This document shows positions 39,530 through 52,450 of a stretch of 64,000 nt of DNA, in pieces (positions within the stretch are counted from its first letter, which is position 1; every line of letters begins with the position of its first letter). Source of the stretch: Lingula anatina (taxonomy: Eukaryota; Brachiopoda; Lingulata; Lingulida; Lingulidae); NCBI RefSeq assembly GCF_001039355.2, contig NW_019776035.1, positions 395,805 through 459,804 on the forward strand, written 5' to 3'. Under the pieces are notes generated by a model. The model saw only the letters and a program-made list of their open reading frames with translations, was not told the DNA's origin and did no database searches. The position numbers were made by a program, and so were the translations under genes.

Positions 39530-39570
<41 letters not shown>
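39478..39570. repeat. (TC)n and (AAT)n microsatellites
   Basis: About 18 CT units, a 14-bp unique spacer, then about 14 AAT units; gives false Ser-Leu and poly-Asn/poly-Ile frames. Confidence 0.95.
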
Positions 39571-39572
<2 letters not shown>

Positions 39573-40971
39573 GGAGGTTCTCTCATTCTTCCTTTTTTTT
39601 TGCGATTCCTACACCAGCAGAACAATATTCCACAGACATTGACGATAAGATAACAAGGAAAAAATAGCAGGCCCTATCGAAGGAACTGCTTTCAAACAAA
39701 TATAAAATGGATACGTAAAAAGCCGAATTTCCATATTCCAGCTTTCTAGTTTTATTTCTGCGATAAGCCTGATGACACAATACAATACGATTGCGTGTTT
39801 GAATTTTAAAAAAAGCAGAAATTCTCGCTATTGCCTGACGTAAAGAAGCTCTTGTCAAGGGCAAACGGGAGGTTGTGGGCGTCAGTTTTAATCACGCTGA
39901 CTCTTAGACCTGGATCACACTGAAGCTTGCAACCTCTTGGCAACTTTTTTAGCAACCACAGTCGCAAAGAGACTGCCATAGGTTTTTAAGTGGGCATATA
40001 AGGTTGCTAACAGGCTGTCATCGATCGTTGACACACGAAGGCATTTTTTTGCACCGACTGAAGATAAAAAAATATCCTATCTCAAATGTTGACTACTGTA
40101 TTTGCTTGCAATTTACTTGATCCTCACCCTTGTTTTAGAAATCTAGACACCTTTTGCAAATGCGCTGAAATATTTTTTCATCTGCACATTAGTCAAGGTC
40201 CCTGAAATGTTTATTTACTTTTCTTCTGAATTCACACACACACGTCATCGACCTTGGTTTGAACTACATCTGATTTGTTTCCATCACAGCTGTTTAAGGC
40301 CAATTCTCCGTTTTCTTGGTTCCAAATAACCCTGAAGAGCAAACGCCTCACTCAGTCTTAACTCTTTTTTCGAGATAAATCATTTTCTTGTACCTGATCA
40401 ACGAATGCTTTCCTATATAACCCCGTCTCACTCTCTTAAACATTTTTTAATCTTCTCAAACATCAACATAGGTTTTAGAACTGGTCAGTTACGATGTGTT
40501 ATTATAGCTATCCGGCAATAACAGAATGAATTCAATTATGAACACGATGTATGAGTAGATACATGACATAGGCCTACATGTAAGTGCCAAATTTCTCTGG
40601 TACAGTGTTTCATACATTCAAATGATAAGCCTATGAATAGACAGAAAGGATAGAGTTATCATGGCAACTAATAAAGAATATTATCATTCGTATGAGTCAC
40701 TCCTAATAACAATTTAATATCTGTGGTTTTCTAATCAGCAGTTATACCTTGAACTCTTTGAGTTACCCCACCTAAAGAAGATGGCAGGATGAACATCGAC
40801 AGCTTAATTTTTCAAATAACTCAACAAACTAGTAGCCGCTTATTTATGAATATCCTCACGTAACTGGTGTTTCTTGGCTTGAAAGCCCTACAAACCGACA
40901 GATTTTCCCTGTCTCCAATTGACCGAAATAACCATTGACCCAAATAACCTTCACGTAACCAATACTTAGGG

Positions 40972-41038
40972 ATCGGTGTGGCAAGAATGTAGCCCTAGGA
41001 ATGAAAGTACAGTACGTAGGGCTGCCATATGATTAGTT
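40972..41038 (+). repeat. Old dispersed repeat, copy 2 (first copy 13186-13243)
   Basis: Same order of blocks as the first copy: GATCGGTGTGGCAAGAAT, CTAGGAATG, GGGCTGCCATATGATTAGT, with a small insertion before the last block. Confidence 0.5.
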
Positions 41039-41240
41039 GACATGAAGGTAAGAAGGGTTAACCGGAAGAGCCGGTCAAAATATGAATATGGCATCTGTTT
41101 AAATGAATGGGAAGCGGACTATACCCTTCCTGACGCACCGGGTTCTCAGTAGAGCTTTACAAAGATCGGTGGTCCTAACTTATAGACAAAAATTATCTAT
41201 TCCAGTTCAAGATTCATCCTCAGAAGTAAACTTAAATTAA

Positions 41241-41583
41241 AGATATAATAACTCTTCATATTAGATCTATATTTCACAATAAAAATCATTGTAAACAACT
41301 CTGAAATATATAATATATTCTGTTTTACCACAAAAACGGCAGTTATAGCTATTATTCTGATATCTGAGCTTGTCATCGGACCACCCGACTTCCATAGATG
41401 GCTATACTCTGTAATACTCTCTTAAGAGGTTATTACAAAAAAACAAGCTTTTAAGAAAAAAAAAAAAAAAGGGACTAACTTTGAATGTAGAAATTGATTC
41501 ATTAACCATTGGTAAGTATGGGAAAATTGTCGTTTACTCCAGGAAAATTTATTGTTTGGTCAAAACAAACAGTTATTATCCCT
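41241..41583. mobile_element. TTAA-flanked MITE (piggyBac-like), copy 2, inverted
   Basis: A 343-bp element flanked by TTAA (41237-41240, 41584-41587). The right end AACAGTTATTATCCCT matches the family; the left end AGATATAATAACTC is mutated. The interior ACCATTGGTAAGTATGGGAA and CTCTTAAGAGGTTATTAC are reverse complements of copy 1 landmarks, so orientation is opposite to 28122-28459. Confidence 0.83.
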
Positions 41584-41587
41584 TTAA

Positions 41588-43036
41588 GTATTGGACTGAT
41601 TTTTTAGCAATGTCTTTCTTGTTATAAAAACATGCGTAACATTCTTAAAAACCAGATCCCCTTGAAATGATCCGCCCCTGTAGCCTGTCTGCTTCTTATA
41701 ATTCACAAACGTAAAGAAACAGCGAATACGACGCGTGCAGCGTCCACTATAAACTGTTGTCCATCGCACGCTTAGCTCATAATCAGCAGGGTGGTACCGA
41801 AAAGGGTCAACCTAGCTTGAATGTAAACGCTCACTAGGGAGGGCTGCATGAACTGTGACCAATTAACCTTATGCCGAAAGACCAGTGGATGAAGTGCATA
41901 AGCAATGCCATAAAAGCGGATAAATGAAAAAGCTAAGAAAGGTACACTCCATGGATTTGAAAATCCCCCACATGCTTATTTGTGCCATCCTTAGCTTCTT
42001 ATATACATTCTTCTTACCTTACATACATGTAAAAAACGATTTAACCCCTTGAATATCTATGCTGGAGCGTACCTGATGTTGATATTTCCATCGGAGCTCA
42101 GGAAGATGGTCGCTATAGTTATAATGACTAGTCATTCATTTTAAACTTAATCAACCTTTTTCAAGTCAATTAAAGATTGAATCCAAGTAAGAAGAGGGAT
42201 AGAGAGATAAACGGTTCGTGAGTACCAGAAAATTGCTTATTTCCCCGGGAAAATCGATTTTGGTGGTTAAATCTCAACGAGTTGCCCTTCAAAGGTACAG
42301 ATTTTGTAGATATGGAGGACTTACCTTTGCCTCTGTACCGTCAGTTTGTGTCACTTCATCCAAGCTGCCATAAGCGCCCGTCGCGCTTGCACCTCAGCTC
42401 TGCTTTAAGACGTATTGATGTTATGGATATTGAGGTTACGACTGCAATAGCTTACTGGATGGCTGCATCCAACACCGTTTTCACTAAAACCGTTTTAGAC
42501 TTATTTTGGGATGCGGTACCTGTAAGCAATTTGGTTGCAATTGAACGTGTGGTTCTTCGATTTGCTAAACTGACCGTTCATGAATAACATTCATGTACTG
42601 CAGCAGATATGTACAAAATTAATGTCTTCTTCTTACTGTACTAGGAATATAATCGAGGCTGTCGTGACATCACATGACACCAGAAAATGAGCTAGAACCC
42701 GCGTGAGGTGGGTTTTATATTGCAGCAATAAATCCTGAAACTATGCGGTAGGAATGTGGTCATAGACAGCGATATAATCGACTGTCATGCCAAAAAAAAA
42801 AAACTTATATAGAGAAAAATGACCCCCACAAAAAATCAGTGGATAAAGTCGGTCATTTGTTGCCGCATTACTCTTTCTAGTATGCCATTGTTTCTAAATG
42901 CACGCCCCTCCAAACCCCACAAAATCTTGCTTAAAGAACCCTAAACCCGTTTGAGAGTCGTGTTTATATCCTTCAAATTTTTTATGTTTCCCAATTCAGA
43001 CCTTGAAGACAACAAAACTCTTCTCTGCCTTTTCAA
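41588..43036. other. Intergenic DNA with one unplaced 101-codon frame
   Basis: A plus-strand frame at 42282-42587 (ATG alternative at 42312, about 91 codons) has balanced amino-acid composition and few low-complexity features, but no family match, splice pattern or neighbour supports it. Listed as a possible orphan, not as a gene. Confidence 0.2.
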
Positions 43037-43162
43037 CTATATTTCGGACGATTTCCTTCGAAACGGTGTTGATCGCAACCTCATGTAAAGCAAAGCTGGT
43101 AATTATGTAAGCTTAACCTGTGCGGTCAATATTCATAGGAGATTTAGTTTTTTTTTTAATCT
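43037..43162 (+). repeat. Direct repeat R, copy 1 (about 115-125 bp)
   Basis: Matches 44071-44186: TTTCGGACGATTTCC, ACGGTGTTGATCGCAACCTC, TAAAGCAAAGCTGGTAATTA, ATTCATAGGAGA and a T-run, in the same order and orientation. Confidence 0.75.
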
Positions 43163-44070
43163 TAAGAAAGTGTGCTCGAAATCGAACAAGCAATTATGTG
43201 TATTCAATCCCAGTAGACAGAGATGAATATCGCCATGGTCGAATATTACAGCTAAATGGGGTCTTTTATATGCGACCAAATTACACAGGAGTTGTAAATA
43301 AAGATCCATCAAATGGCGTTCATATGCCATTTTGAAGTGTATTCGACACTTAACCAATTACTCATACAAAGTTAGCGATTATCCATCCCTGTGCGTTAGG
43401 ACTAACAGGGTTTAAGAGTAAAATGATTTTCTTCAGTTTTCTTTAGAAACAAGGTTTCGCAAAAAAAAAAAAAATGCTAATAACACCTTACAGTGAACAC
43501 GCCATGTGTTTTTCGTCACGTTCAGTTGTCTCTATGGAAAAGGACGCTTACAAGCATTATCCCACGTCTTTGAAAAGGCTTGACAGGAAAATATTGTCAC
43601 GAGAACGTGCTCATTTAAACAATGCAAACGTAAAAGCAATTATCAATAGCTGGAATTCATTGAAAAGAAATCGAAAGCAAAGGAAGTGATCGCAAAGTTT
43701 CGGAATATATTCGCATGTTACACGTAAATTGTATACTACATTATTGCGTAAAATAGTTGTCACACCCAATTTATAGTATGGATTTTGTTACCAAATGTCA
43801 ACTGTTCTTTATTGCACAGTTGTATCGTACGTTTCAGATACAAAGTGGATAATATGTGAACATTCAAAAGAAAAAAAACACCGTTATATTGCACACATTT
43901 TACAAATTAAATGGAGTTTTTAATAAGTCATAAGACATGGATTATTTTGTATACAAATTTTACAAAAAAATCTAATGATTCTTCATGGAAATCTACTCCC
44001 CACATTTTTAATAGGACAAATATATAACCATTCATATTTATAGCAGTTTGACGGTGTCGGGCGACGTTGG

Positions 44071-44186
44071 GTTATCTCGGACGACTTCCTTTGGAACGGT
44101 TTTGATGGCGACCTCACATAAAGCAAAGCTGGTAATTACCTAAAATTAAATGCAGTTGGTATTTATAGGAGAATTTTTTTTAATTG
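44071..44186 (+). repeat. Direct repeat R, copy 2
   Basis: Second copy about 1 kb after the first: CTCGGACGACTTCC, ACGGTTTTGATGGCGACCTC, TAAAGCAAAGCTGGTAATTA, ATTTATAGGAGA, T-run. It is followed by a C9-10 run absent from copy 1. Confidence 0.75.
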
Positions 44187-44768
44187 AAATCGACCCCCCC
44201 CCCCCCTTTAAGGTGCATCATAAAAGCATGCCGTTCGCAGGTGACATCAACCTTTGCTGGCAGATTCAGTTGCGCTCTAGGGTCAAAACTTTTCTCAACT
44301 GTTGTAAATTCGTTCAACGTGGATTTTGCCTTAATACAGCTTTTCCTAATCCGTTCCAATACATAAATGTTCATTTGGGTTCAAACCATGTCAGTTGGCG
44401 GATTAGTCCATGAGCAGAATGTTGTGTTTGTGAAAACCTTACCAAGTCAAGCCAAATTACAGTAGGCGTTGCTCGAGCCATAGATTTGGCTTGTGTTAAG
44501 TAATTTTACGTTGGGATAATTAATTCGTGGTATAGACCGTTAATGTGTGCACTTATTCTCCCAAATCTAATGCAATTATCGGCAATTATCGTTTATGAGA
44601 CGTGCAAGCGGGCATTATGGGAGATGGGTATCATCGTCTTTCCGCAAGCGAAAGCTGCTCTGGGATAGTATATTGCACGTACAAATGGGATCAGGTGATT
44701 TTGTAAAATATCCTGTACCTAGTACTTTTTTATCCATGTCGTAAAGACCAAATGACTAATGGAATTGA

Positions 44769-44804
<36 letters not shown>

Positions 44805-46084
44805 CACTCTACACAAGAACAAAAGCGCCTCCAGGGGCCTCGATCACCTGTATATTTTGTTCGAACAGCTGTTCTCCAGTAGGACGACACAGTCGCAGGC
44901 GGCAATCATGTGGATAGAGTTGGGATCTGGATTTATCGGAGAAGCCTACTTGGTTCGACTGCGACTGTCAGGTTTCTGTTTCTTTTCACTCACTGGTTAC
45001 TGGTTAACTTCGGCTTCTTTATCATGCCCGCATCTGGCTCTGTTACCATGTTGGACGAGTTAACGTTTGACAGTTTGGCAGTAAATACGAACCAAATAAT
45101 GAGACCGTAAATTGTAGCAGATTTAGTGCGGATTCTTCTTCTTTAAAAGACATAGTTCCTGGGGATGTTTGTTCGTACATGCGTATTTAAGAGAATCTTG
45201 AGGCTCAATCACACGCCTCAACTGTCGATTTTCAAAATATTTGTGTTTCATGCATGGCTTCCCAGCAACATCTTTTCAAGTTGATTATTTTATTTCGATA
45301 TTTCCATTTGATGAAATAGCACCAATGGCTTCAGCCTGTGTGGTGAATTCGAAAATGACATTATCAAATTCCTACCAATATCTTGAAAATAAGAATGAAA
45401 GAATTAGAAAAAGAATAAAAATAAAAAAATGATACATGTAAATAATAAAGACGATGTAATTTCGGAGATTTTGGACTAAGGATCCGCCATTTTGTTCCCC
45501 CTACCCACCCGCTACCCCGTGTCATATACCAGAGAGGCCCCCATGAAAGAGTTGTGTTCTCATCTATTTGTTCAGGTAAGGCCCATCCAAATAATTTACT
45601 CAATTTATCACGCTAACCATCTGTACGAATGCAATGAAGGACGGGTTCTCTGTTACTCGGATCCTCATCAGATTCTTGACGCCGAGTTTTTGACTGGGTT
45701 TTAATACTAGTGCTCCATGGTAACGTAATTACTGAAGCAATCATGGAAAAATAAACAATCGGTGTTTGATTGCTTTCTATTAGGTAAGGTTATAGGCGTT
45801 GATTGCTTCTCTTCAGCCTAAATAATATGAAAGTTATTATATAGACCAAGCTGGAATATTCCCCAACTGTAAGCTTAGAACCAACCAGCTGTGAGACCTT
45901 CGTCAGACGTATGCGAGTTGATGCTTTTCCTCACTGACCGCTTGGTTACATACATCTATAGCGGCCAGGAGCATATTGTGAATGTCAACAGGTTGGCCGA
46001 AGGCTAAACTAGAGAGAAAATACCAGTAATTACTTTCATATGATCCAACTATGATCCAAGCTAATGAACATTTTTCTCCAGTTT
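44187..46084. other. Intergenic DNA, no gene seen
   Basis: Includes an A34 homopolymer at 44770-44803. Overlapping frames at 44752-45110 are partly translated poly(A) and show no domain. Confidence 0.45.
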
Positions 46085-46315
46085 AAGATACTATTTCAGC
46101 CCCCTACGGGTGTGTGTGTTTGGGGAGGGGGGGCGTCAGGGACGAGAGGGGTTCGAAATCACTACCTATATCATTTTTGCAAAAAAAAAAAAAAATGTCC
46201 GCTCTGTATCAAAATTTGATCTAGGTTCTAAGCCATTTCTGAAGTTCATTCAACTAAGGAGGTAAAAAAAAATTACCTGAATCATAAAAAAAAATCCTTG
46301 AAATCGCTGGCTATG
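46085..46315. mobile_element. Short TIR element, family 3, decayed copy 2
   Basis: Shares with 13245-13413, in the same order: GGGGTTCGAAA, TGTCCGCTCTG, AAAATTTGATCTA, and the right end GAAATCGCTGGCTATG. The left end is overgrown by GT and G runs. Degenerate. Confidence 0.45.
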
Positions 46316-48254
46316 TGAAGCGATGTGATGCCATATACGCTAGTTAACGGGCTCTAGATCTTTTATTTCACCCAAGCACGTTATGCTGTTGTGTCTCAGG
46401 TGTTATTCTGACTACAGCACGATTGATTTTTTTTTCATACTCAAGTAATAGTTCTAACCGTGAACAAGTCCACACACGTCTCCTGTCACCCGTGTACAAT
46501 ATTGGCCTATATTCTTTTGAACCACGCCATTTTATCGGATACTTTCAGGAGTCGGAATCAAAAGCATTCTTCTTCCATTACACTGATAAGCAGGCTGATT
46601 AACCATAAATACGAAAAAAGCTAAAAACGTTGTCTAAAAATGGGTGACTTTTATTCTTTTTTCATATTTTGCTTCTTTTTTGTTCATTATTTTTCGCACT
46701 ATTTACTGCATTTTTTGAGAAAATGAAAGTTCCAGACGACGGATGTCAAGCACGTGCGCACGTGAAAGCTACCTTTAGGCTTTATATCTAGCATAAACGC
46801 AAGCCAAGCATGACTGTCGTGTTTATTACACATGCTACATCTCACACAAGAATTAGGCAAGAAAGGAACATTTCAACACTGTGTTATGTTTTTTTTTTCT
46901 TTCAAAAAAAAAAAAAAAAAAAATCTGCGTTTCTAACAAGGCCAAGTCGTCAACAAAACGCAACAATGTAAAAATCAGTGCATAGAAAATTCATTACTCA
47001 ATCGAATAAATGTATAAACAAATCACTTACTACATGTATGATGGTGCAGTTCTAAAAATGTTAGACTTTGTGTATATTTAAAAAAAGAACAATTTCTTTT
47101 GGAATTGTTTCTTTTAAAAAAAAAAAGTACAGGTAAATAAACCAACGTATGCAATCATCAAGATATCATCGTCGGTGGTGCAGTCTGTATCTTCTCGAAT
47201 TAAAACCAAACTACCTTGTTTGAGGTTCTCCTAGTTTCTATATCTCCCTTTTTCATGTTCGTGTGTTTAAAATATTTATATGTTGGTTCGAAGATGATAA
47301 GTACAAGTCAATGTACCAATGCCTTCGTGCGTCTTCGATTCAGAACCAATCTTCAATGCTTACTGAGGAACGAGGAACTTTAATAGGTTACCAGGTTCTG
47401 TAGGTTAGAGTAGGGGCTAAGAATAGGGGTAAGCTGGTAAAGGCAGAAGAGGAGGCAGCAGTTGAGAACCACGAGGCTTTGAAACTAATGTGACTGATAT
47501 GGCATAGGAACCCGCTAGGAGCCGTAGTTCGTTCCCCATTACTTTGTATAGGTGAAGTTAAGCCCCCAATTTTGATTCCGATACTTCCAGCTTATCTTTA
47601 CCAGTACTCATCATATGGTACCACGGATTTCTATTCCCACAACGAACATTCTTGGCGCACCTGCCCCGTGACACCGGTCTTAAGTTTGAATAAAAATCAC
47701 ACGCTAGCAATAACAGCAAGATGTACAGTGGCCTACACTGTATTAATTAAGACACTTTCTAACTAGTGTAGGTATATATATCGCAATAACAAGAAAATGA
47801 TATGTTAAGACGAGTGAGGAAAGTATCCATTTGAACATTTGGGGGAGGGGGGTTGGGGGGGGGGAGGGGGCGGCAACAACACCCACAGGGTGATGTAGGC
47901 TATTTCAGCTAGCAAGCAAAGGGTCTGTAATGTGATTAGGTGATCTTCACCGTCTTAGGCGTGTTCATGTGAAGTTTCTACGAACACAAGTATCGCGTGC
48001 TTTCCACTAAAAGCCGAAGAAAACGATAAGGTTCATTCATGCGTCTGAATTGATTGCTCATCCGATCCTGTTACCAAAGGAAACATAGGCTAATTCAGAC
48101 ATTAATGAGGCTTTAATGGGGTTCTCTCCATTTCTTTACTATTTTATCTGATCTGGGTAAACCAAGCAAAAGGCTAGATGTACTTGTTAGCACGATATCG
48201 ATGGTAAAGGGTGAAAGACCCTTGCTAACAGCCATGCATCTGCACTTTTACTGT
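46316..48254. other. Intergenic DNA, no gene seen
   Basis: Homopolymer T and A runs near 46890-46922 and a G-rich low-complexity stretch at 47839-47873. No gene-like feature. Confidence 0.45.
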
Positions 48255-48279
48255 NNNNNNNNNNNNNNNNNNNNNNNNN
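48255..48279. other. 25-N assembly gap
   Basis: Exactly 25 N. The gap abuts a CT/CA microsatellite, so the assembler probably failed in a longer repeat. The true length is unknown. Confidence 0.99.
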
Positions 48280-48460
<181 letters not shown>

Positions 48461-51400
48461 ACAGCACCACAAACAACAAAAAATTCACTTTGTGGAACCT
48501 AAGCGGCTTGCAATACACCTATAAAAATAAAATGCGTCTACTACAAAAGCACTGACACGTTTGTGGGAGAAAAAAATAAACAAAAACATTCAATACCACT
48601 TGTGCTTATTCAAGAGCCTTGTGCATGGGGTGCAAGTGGGAATACAGACTGGCGTGTGAGTTTCTACATGTAATGATTACCCATCCCAGTGCTCAGCACG
48701 TATGGCATGTCCTCAAAAAAAAAAAAAAAAAAAAAAAAAGCTAAAACACGTTTTCGTTAATTCTGTACATTCAACTGCCTTAGGCACTGACTGTATTATG
48801 GAATATATAAGGTATTGTATCAACAAATTCACACATTGCACAACAAGTGGTAAAGGTTAAGATAACGGTATTTATTGAATGCCGAGTTTTTGAGCACTTT
48901 TCTATGGTCACCAGGTGCAAATATTGCATTTTTGAAAGTATATCTGGATGATTTATCAATAAATTGTGACTCAGACTGACGTGATAAAAAGAAATATAGG
49001 AATCAAAGAAACCTGTCATATCGACAAATACCGGTAACTATTCCGAAGAGGAGATAAAAACGCACATGGACCACAGAGAATTGAAATATATTTTTCTTTG
49101 CACTTATCTATTTAAAACATTCCTGAATACTAATGGTACCAAGGTTAGGATATCACATTAAAAAAATTCGAACCCGTTCGCTGGCAGTTTCTTTGGTCGT
49201 TGATCGGGCTAGATCACGCAGCATTCTTTCAGTTTTTTTGTGCGGTCGCCAGATGGCAGCACATCTTAGAAGTGTGGCTTTGCTTTCTTCCCCTCCTCTA
49301 CACTGTACATTTGCTTCGACCATACCGACTTTCTACATGTCAACTGCCGTTAAAAGGTGAATGAATCTGTTATGTCTAAGATAAAAAAGTTTCACCCAGG
49401 ACTAATTGCAAAAACCAATATGTAGGAAGGTATCTTTTTATCTTCAGGTGGTTCATACAAGTATGACCATATAAAAAATCTAGGTACATCCAATGTTGAA
49501 ATTTGCATATTGAGAACTTAGTCCCTTTACTTCAGGAGGTTAAGGTAAAAGACGCACAGTTAATCATAGACGGGGCTCGAAATACTCGAATCCTTTTTTT
49601 TTTTTTTTTTTTTTTTGTATTTACCTCTATAAATAATGCCTGGGTAATTATGTTATCTAAGTTGTCACATCCCAGTGTTACGACAGTGTACATATTCTTT
49701 GTGTATAACGTGGCACTTGTACCACAGTGTCTACAATCAGGGAATTAGGCCTATATACGATATAATTCCCTGCTACAATCTAGGACACAGGAAACTGGGT
49801 GTTAGTATTAACTGGATAAATATAGCGGCCTGCACAAATCATTGGGAGCACTGAGAATATTACAGATAACTCCAGATTTACATGTATATATGCGTTAATA
49901 TATAGCAACTATTAATATGGAAATGTTAACGTTTTTTTATTCACAAAACTATAGGCCTACCACATGTAAAATCATCAGCAAATCAGAAATCTTTACACAT
50001 GCTTAAGAGTTCTAATTTTCTAAGTTTGACCCACTTTAGTATAGTAATGCAGTTGGGGGAACTAGTGAATTTTTACACTTGACGGTAAAAAACAGAAATT
50101 AAGAGCTCAAAAATGAACGTTATTTTCTAAACAATCTTGGCACTCTGTATTTCTTTGGGATACAGGAAAAATTGCTTAAATTTTAAAGAAATTCTTATTT
50201 TGCGCCATATAGGTCTAACATGCACTTATGGCATCAACTCGAGGATCACATAAAATATAATCAGCGCCCGATACCTGACCTTGGGCTACTTTTTTTAGAC
50301 AGATAATAACACAGCTCTTGCGATGAACAATTCAATACCTAGTCAACAGAATGGTTAGAAGCAATTCAATTTCCAATCAGTGGTGTAATGATAAGGATTA
50401 TGGTTGAGAAGGAAATCTTACGCCATTCTGTCAGTTTATTTGTGATATTGAACACCTGAATATTAGTCTCTAAACGACGCTTAGGCATAAATGTCCAAAA
50501 ACAAATTTTGTCCATACTTGTTTTTCTATCAAGCCGAACTAGAATATAATTGTACTTGGCATTAACTCAAAAAAAAAAAAAAAAAAAAAAAAAGGTCTTG
50601 TTTTGTGCAATTTCTGTGTTAATCAATAATTCAACCATATGTTCTGAAAGACTTGATTGCGTTAGCGAAACATGGAGACGCTGCGACAAATGCCTTAGTT
50701 GTATCACCAGATTATATTATTGTGTTGGCAATATGTAGCACCTTTTGCTAGCTAAGGCAGAGCTCGACATTAACTTTTATAACCTTAATTTGATAAATTT
50801 GGCATGTCCGAATTTGAACCCAACCTGTCCAATAATACCAATGTTTTTGTTTTTTTTTTCCATTCAAACCTGCCATTGAACTTTGTAAACTATTATGTGT
50901 AATCAAGAATGCATTAGTATTGACATCGTGGAACCCATTTTTAACAGCTCAACGTGCTCATTTCCTGGCGTTTTTCCAAAGCAAAATTTATTTGATGAGA
51001 TAAAGTGCACATCTCCAACCCTCTTTCTGTCACACGACCACATTTTTTGCTTTAAAACTCCATACATGGTTCGCCGTCGAAACGAAGATTGAGCGGCATT
51101 AGAAAGAGCAAACTCAGATTGAAATACAGATTTCAGGTCAAACTATCACTTACTTTTGCTTTTGACTGTGCCATATTTGGTCAGGTTTGGTCTATATTTC
51201 CCCTTAAAACACATTTTTCGACAGCACATGGAGTAAGTATTTAAGTTTGGCAAACATTTTATTATCAAAACGAGCACAATCAAAGCTCCACTTTGTTGGT
51301 TATGTGACTATTTTCTTATATGGAATACACTATGTGCACATGTGGGGTGCACATAATACTGTGGTAGCAACTGGTAAATAAAATTGCGAGGTATTTTTTC

Positions 51401-51732
51401 ACACTGAACAAATCCACATGTTTAATCTAACTAGGAAAGTAAAACTGCAAAAATTTAAGCTATGTGTAAATAATTCTCTTGTCTATCTTCATGACGCAGT
51501 TGCTATTTATATATAAACAAGCAACGAAAATTTGTTTCAAAACTTTTGTTTTCAAATACTCGTAAAATATGACCTGTTCATGTGACAGCCAACCCTGCAA
51601 CTTCCCCTGTCTAGACTGAATTCTTACCTGTCTCTGACAGGCGGACAGGTGTCAGTGTCAAGGCCTGTAAGGTATTCATTCTCAAGTGACTTTTATCTTA
51701 CAAAGCTCAAAAAAATTATGCTTCCTGAACCT
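48461..51732. other. Intergenic DNA before TP53RK, no gene seen
   Basis: Homopolymers A25 (48715-48739), T23 (49594-49616) and A24 (about 50570-50593) are scattered in AT-rich DNA. No exon, RNA gene or bounded element could be recognised. Confidence 0.45.
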
Positions 51733-51754
51733 TTTATTCAACAGTAACTTTATT
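51733..51754 (-). terminator. Two candidate poly(A) signals for TP53RK
   Basis: Read on the minus strand, AATAAA hexamers occur at 51754-51749 and 51738-51733, about 76 and 92 nt after the stop codon. Both would give a short 3' UTR. The cleavage site itself cannot be seen from sequence. Confidence 0.5.
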
Positions 51755-51829
51755 CCCAAAATTTCATTTATAATCAAAAAAAGTTTGTCCACATGATGAA
51801 AACCAAAGAGGTATTTAACTAACTGCATA

Positions 51830-52393
51830 TCAGCCAACCATGGTCCTTTTTCTACCTCTTTGTCTAACTTCATCCAATTTTCTTAACACCTCCACTGCCC
51901 CTTTGCCATAATCTTTGGCATAGCTCTGAAGTAACAGTTCAAACAGGGCCTCTGTATTTGGATGTGTGCTCAAGAATGCTCTCTCCAGAACATACAAGTC
52001 AACTCCTTTATCTTCAGCAAGATTTTCAATATAGCCCAGACCAAAGTCAATAAGGATCAGATTGAGCTCCTCTGGTGGATTTCTTAACAGCATATTTGAT
52101 GTGGTGAGGTCTCCGTGGATTATGTTCTTCTCATGCATAGTCGCCAGTGTGCTGCCAACCTTTTGCATGAGTGCCTCAAGCAAGTGAGTGTCACCATCAG
52201 GATTGTTCTGAATTGCAGTAACATAGTCTCTGACTGTAACAGAGTCCTGTATGTATTCCATGTATATGAGGTTCTTTATCTGATCAACAAAGTAAATGAC
52301 CGGGGTTCTGATACCTGAAAAATATTCAAATTTATACTGGTGTGTTAAAGGTCATAAAGTGCACTCGTTTGCATCTTTTAAAAACGCACACAC

Positions 52394-52450
<57 letters not shown>

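Larger units (their letters stand above)
35761..40971. other. Intergenic DNA with homopolymer and microsatellite tracts, no gene seen
   Basis: Contains a C29 run (37665-37693), (TC)n (39478-39514) and (AAT)n (39529-39570). A TGACGTCA palindrome lies at 38652-38659. Frames of 60-93 codons have no recognisable domain; those at 39395-39864 are microsatellite artefacts in part. Confidence 0.45.

Noticed and set aside
39395-39667. Poly-Asn and poly-Ile frames on opposite strands
   Set aside because: Products of the (TC)n and (AAT)n microsatellites.
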